Origin: JBKEDS01 sp047975545
Lineage (GTDB): Bacteria > Bacteroidota > Bacteroidia > Flavobacteriales > Flavobacteriaceae
Assembly: GCA_047975545.1 (NCBI GenBank)
Contig: JBKEDS010000072.1
Coordinates: forward strand, 1 to 21,087
Reading direction: 5' to 3'
Length of the DNA: 21,087 bases
Below, piece by piece: positions 19,735-21,087 of the stretch. The notes under the pieces are model-generated. The model was given only the letters and a program-made list of their open reading frames with translations, had not been told where the DNA came from and did no database searches. Every line of letters begins with the position of its first letter. Position 1 is the stretch's first letter. Position numbers and translations under genes: made by a program.

Positions 19735-20592
19735 ATGAAAAAAACATTGCTTAAATTCCAATTAATATTTATGCTTCTGTATTGTTTTAATTTTGTTTTT
19801 TCTCAAAACATTATAATTACAGGAAATGTTACAGACAGTTTAAAAACACCTTTACAATATGTAAATGTTGGCGTCTATAACAAATATGTAGGAACAGTGA
19901 CAGACAATAAAGGAAATTTTCACCTTGATATTGACAATTCAATGATTAATGATACTTTGAAAATTTCCTCTTTAGGCTATGAATCTAAAGAAATATTAAT
20001 TAAAAATATATTATCAAATTCAGAAATAAATATAGTTTTAAATAATTATACTGAAGAACTTGAAGAAATTATCTTGACATCCAATGATACCAAAACCTAT
20101 GCTAAAGGAAAGAAAAAATCAAAATCAAAGAATGAAGTGTTTTTTGCTATACCAAAGGCCAAAAATCAAAATTTAGGAGCAGAAATTGGAAGAAAATTCT
20201 CAGTTGGCTCGAAAAAGCCAAGTTTACTTAAAGAGTTTAAGTTTTTCATTAAAAAAAATGATTTTGATAAAGTAAAATTTAGAATTAATTTATATACGAT
20301 AGAGGATAAATTTCCTTCTAAAAATATTAACAAAGAAAATATTTATGTTGAAGTTAAAAATAAATCAACTGGATGGATAACAATTGATTTAACAGATTAT
20401 GACATTAATATACAACAAGATATCATCATAACAGCCGAATGGGTTGAGGGTTCAAAAAATGGAAATGAATTAAGTTTACCAATATTGATTCCATCATTTA
20501 GTTCTGTGCATTACTACAAATACGGCTCTCAATCGAAATGGAAAAAGTATAAAATGATTTCAACAGCAATGATTTTAACGTATGAACAATAA
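19735..20592 (+). CDS. Exported protein with carboxypeptidase-regulatory-like domain
   Basis: This 285-aa protein has a signal peptide (about 1-24, ending NFVFSQ). A CarboxypepD_reg-like beta-sandwich (about 25-112) carries ITGNVTDSLKTPLQYVNV, GTVTDNKGNFHL and SSLGYESKE, the same module that precedes the plug of the TonB receptor at 5355. A Lys-rich linker (AKGKKKSKSKNE, about 123-134) leads to a second beta-rich domain (about 150-285) with FRINLYTIEDKFPS and ITIDLTDYDINIQQDI, resembling a C-terminal module of Bacteroidota surface proteins. No barrel follows, so it is not a receptor. GC content is much lower than in the core block. It is probably in the periplasm or on the outer membrane; the role is unknown. 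Confidence 0.8.
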   Translation: MKKTLLKFQLIFMLLYCFNFVFSQNIIITGNVTDSLKTPLQYVNVGVYNKYVGTVTDNKGNFHLDIDNSMINDTLKISSLGYESKEILIKNILSNSEINIVLNNYTEELEEIILTSNDTKTYAKGKKKSKSKNEVFFAIPKAKNQNLGAEIGRKFSVGSKKPSLLKEFKFFIKKNDFDKVKFRINLYTIEDKFPSKNINKENIYVEVKNKSTGWITIDLTDYDINIQQDIIITAEWVEGSKNGNELSLPILIPSFSSVHYYKYGSQSKWKKYKMISTAMILTYEQ

Positions 20593-20910
20593 TCTGATAA
20601 AGTATGGTAAATATTGTTTCTAAACTAAAAATAACGAAATGGCAACATTGTATAAAAATAATAGCGGTTTAATCGCTAAAACAAAAGTAATTAAATATAA
20701 AAAAGGTCTGTGTTTCACCGAAAAGTTAGTGAGTGAAAATCCGCTACTATTCTTATACGAGACCGTTATGTGCAAACTGAAAACAAAAATTGACAATTAA
20801 ATAAACAATGAAACAAATGACTAAAATGCTGTTATTAATAGCTATAAACAATTGGGAGGGAAGTGATAAAACGAAAGTATGAACATAAAACAAAGGTAGG
20901 TGCTAAACCG

Positions 20911-20940
20911 AACGGTTAGGGTTTAAAACCCCCAACTGTT
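20911..20940. promoter_or_regulatory. Imperfect hairpin upstream of the BlaI-family gene
   Basis: AACGGTTAGGGTTT can pair with AAACCCCCAACTGTT, giving roughly 12 pairs with two mismatches and a bulge around a short A/T loop. It lies 40 bases before the repressor start. It could terminate upstream transcripts or be part of the leader; no T-tract follows directly. Confidence 0.35.
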
Positions 20941-20957
20941 CATAGCCGAGTCCGTTG

Positions 20958-20973
20958 AACTAAAAATACAGTT
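20958..20973. promoter_or_regulatory. Degenerate copy of the AACTAA-N4-TTAGTT operator
   Basis: AACTAA (20958-20963), four bases, then ACAGTT (20968-20973): the left half-site is perfect and the right keeps AGTT. It ends six bases before the ATG of the BlaI-family gene, where a repressor would block its own expression. Confidence 0.35.
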
Positions 20974-20979
20974 AAAAAA

Positions 20980-21087
20980 ATGACGCCATTAACAAAAGCA
21001 GAAGAAGAAGTAATGAAAATACTTTGGCAACTTAAAAAAGCCAATGTAAAAACCATAATCAAGCAATTTCCCGAGCCAAAACCGGCC
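20980..21087 (+). CDS. BlaI/MecI/CopY-family repressor, N-terminal part
   Basis: The 36 codons before the right edge read as the start of a BlaI/MecI-type winged helix: LTKAEEEVMKILWQL (4-18), then KKANVKTIIKQF and PEPKPA (31-36). This is the typical opening of Bacteroidota members, where PEPKPAYNT precedes the recognition helix. Such repressors bind DNA as dimers at inverted repeats and are usually inactivated by proteolysis triggered by an M56 (BlaR1-like) membrane peptidase encoded just downstream, here outside the window. The rest of the gene is missing only because the window ends. Confidence 0.88.
   Translation, partial: MTPLTKAEEEVMKILWQLKKANVKTIIKQFPEPKPA

Larger units (their letters stand above)
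20593..20979. other. Mostly non-coding AT-rich gap of about 390 bases
   Basis: The gap holds a 53-codon ORF (20639-20800) with no recognisable domain, a 24-codon ORF (20811-20885), an imperfect hairpin (20911-20940) and a weak operator (20958-20973). The part around 20700-20780 (ATCCGCTACTATTC ... GAGACCGTTATGTGC) resembles intergenic repeat DNA I recall from other flavobacterial genomes, which would make the 53-codon ORF spurious. I see no RNA gene. Confidence 0.4.

Noticed and set aside
20639..20800. 53-codon ORF after the carboxypeptidase-like gene
   Set aside because: No domain or signal; the underlying DNA looks like intergenic repeat sequence, so coding is doubtful.

Overview
The window looks like chromosome from a member of the Flavobacteriaceae (phylum Bacteroidota). 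Supporting signs are the TonB-dependent receptor paired with a DUF4249 lipoprotein, flavobacterial-type E1/E2 of 2-oxoglutarate dehydrogenase, a near absence of Shine-Dalgarno sites, and several exact matches to the Bacteroidota -7 promoter element TAnnTTTG. No rRNA, tRNA, CRISPR array or transposase was found.

Left accessory block (1-4532, AT-rich, all on +). Two secreted toxin-like proteins (357-866 and 1414-1944) share a nearly identical 35-residue double-glycine leader, and also their upstream DNA, as a 195-bp duplicated promoter-plus-leader cassette (284-478 and 1341-1535). Behind the leader the two cargos are unrelated: one is Gly/Ala-rich and bacteriocin-like, the other looks like a papain-fold cysteine peptidase. 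Each is followed by a plausible self-protection gene: a 67-aa two-helix membrane protein and a 394-aa exported protein made of two tandem homologous domains. A secreted alpha/beta hydrolase and a C-terminal fragment of an HlyD-type export adaptor close the run. I read this as a modular double-glycine toxin/immunity locus served by a peptidase-containing ABC exporter that is not in the window.

Central core block (4544-18454, more GC). It holds ppa (-), a TonB receptor/DUF4249 pair (+), holB (-), a secreted zincin with a discoidin domain (+), odhB and odhA (- strand operon), a small outer-membrane barrel protein (+), a Cof-type HAD phosphatase (-) and a divergent LacI-family regulator (+). The HAD, LacI and zincin starts are corrected here from promoter and domain evidence. 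The gap at 16360-16499 carries a palindromic dispersed-repeat-like element.

Right block (18455-21087, AT-rich). A candidate stand-alone small RNA with its own promoter and terminator lies between lacI and a DUF456 membrane protein gene. Next comes an operator made of two tandem copies of AACTAA-N4-TTAGTT abutting a perfect -7 element. It drives a short Cys-rich peptide with a degenerate double-glycine leader (19266-19481). A start-less gene remnant follows, then an exported carboxypeptidase-regulatory-like protein, about 390 bp of mostly non-coding DNA, and the first 36 codons of a BlaI/MecI-family repressor. A weak copy of the same operator lies just before that repressor, suggesting a common regulon.
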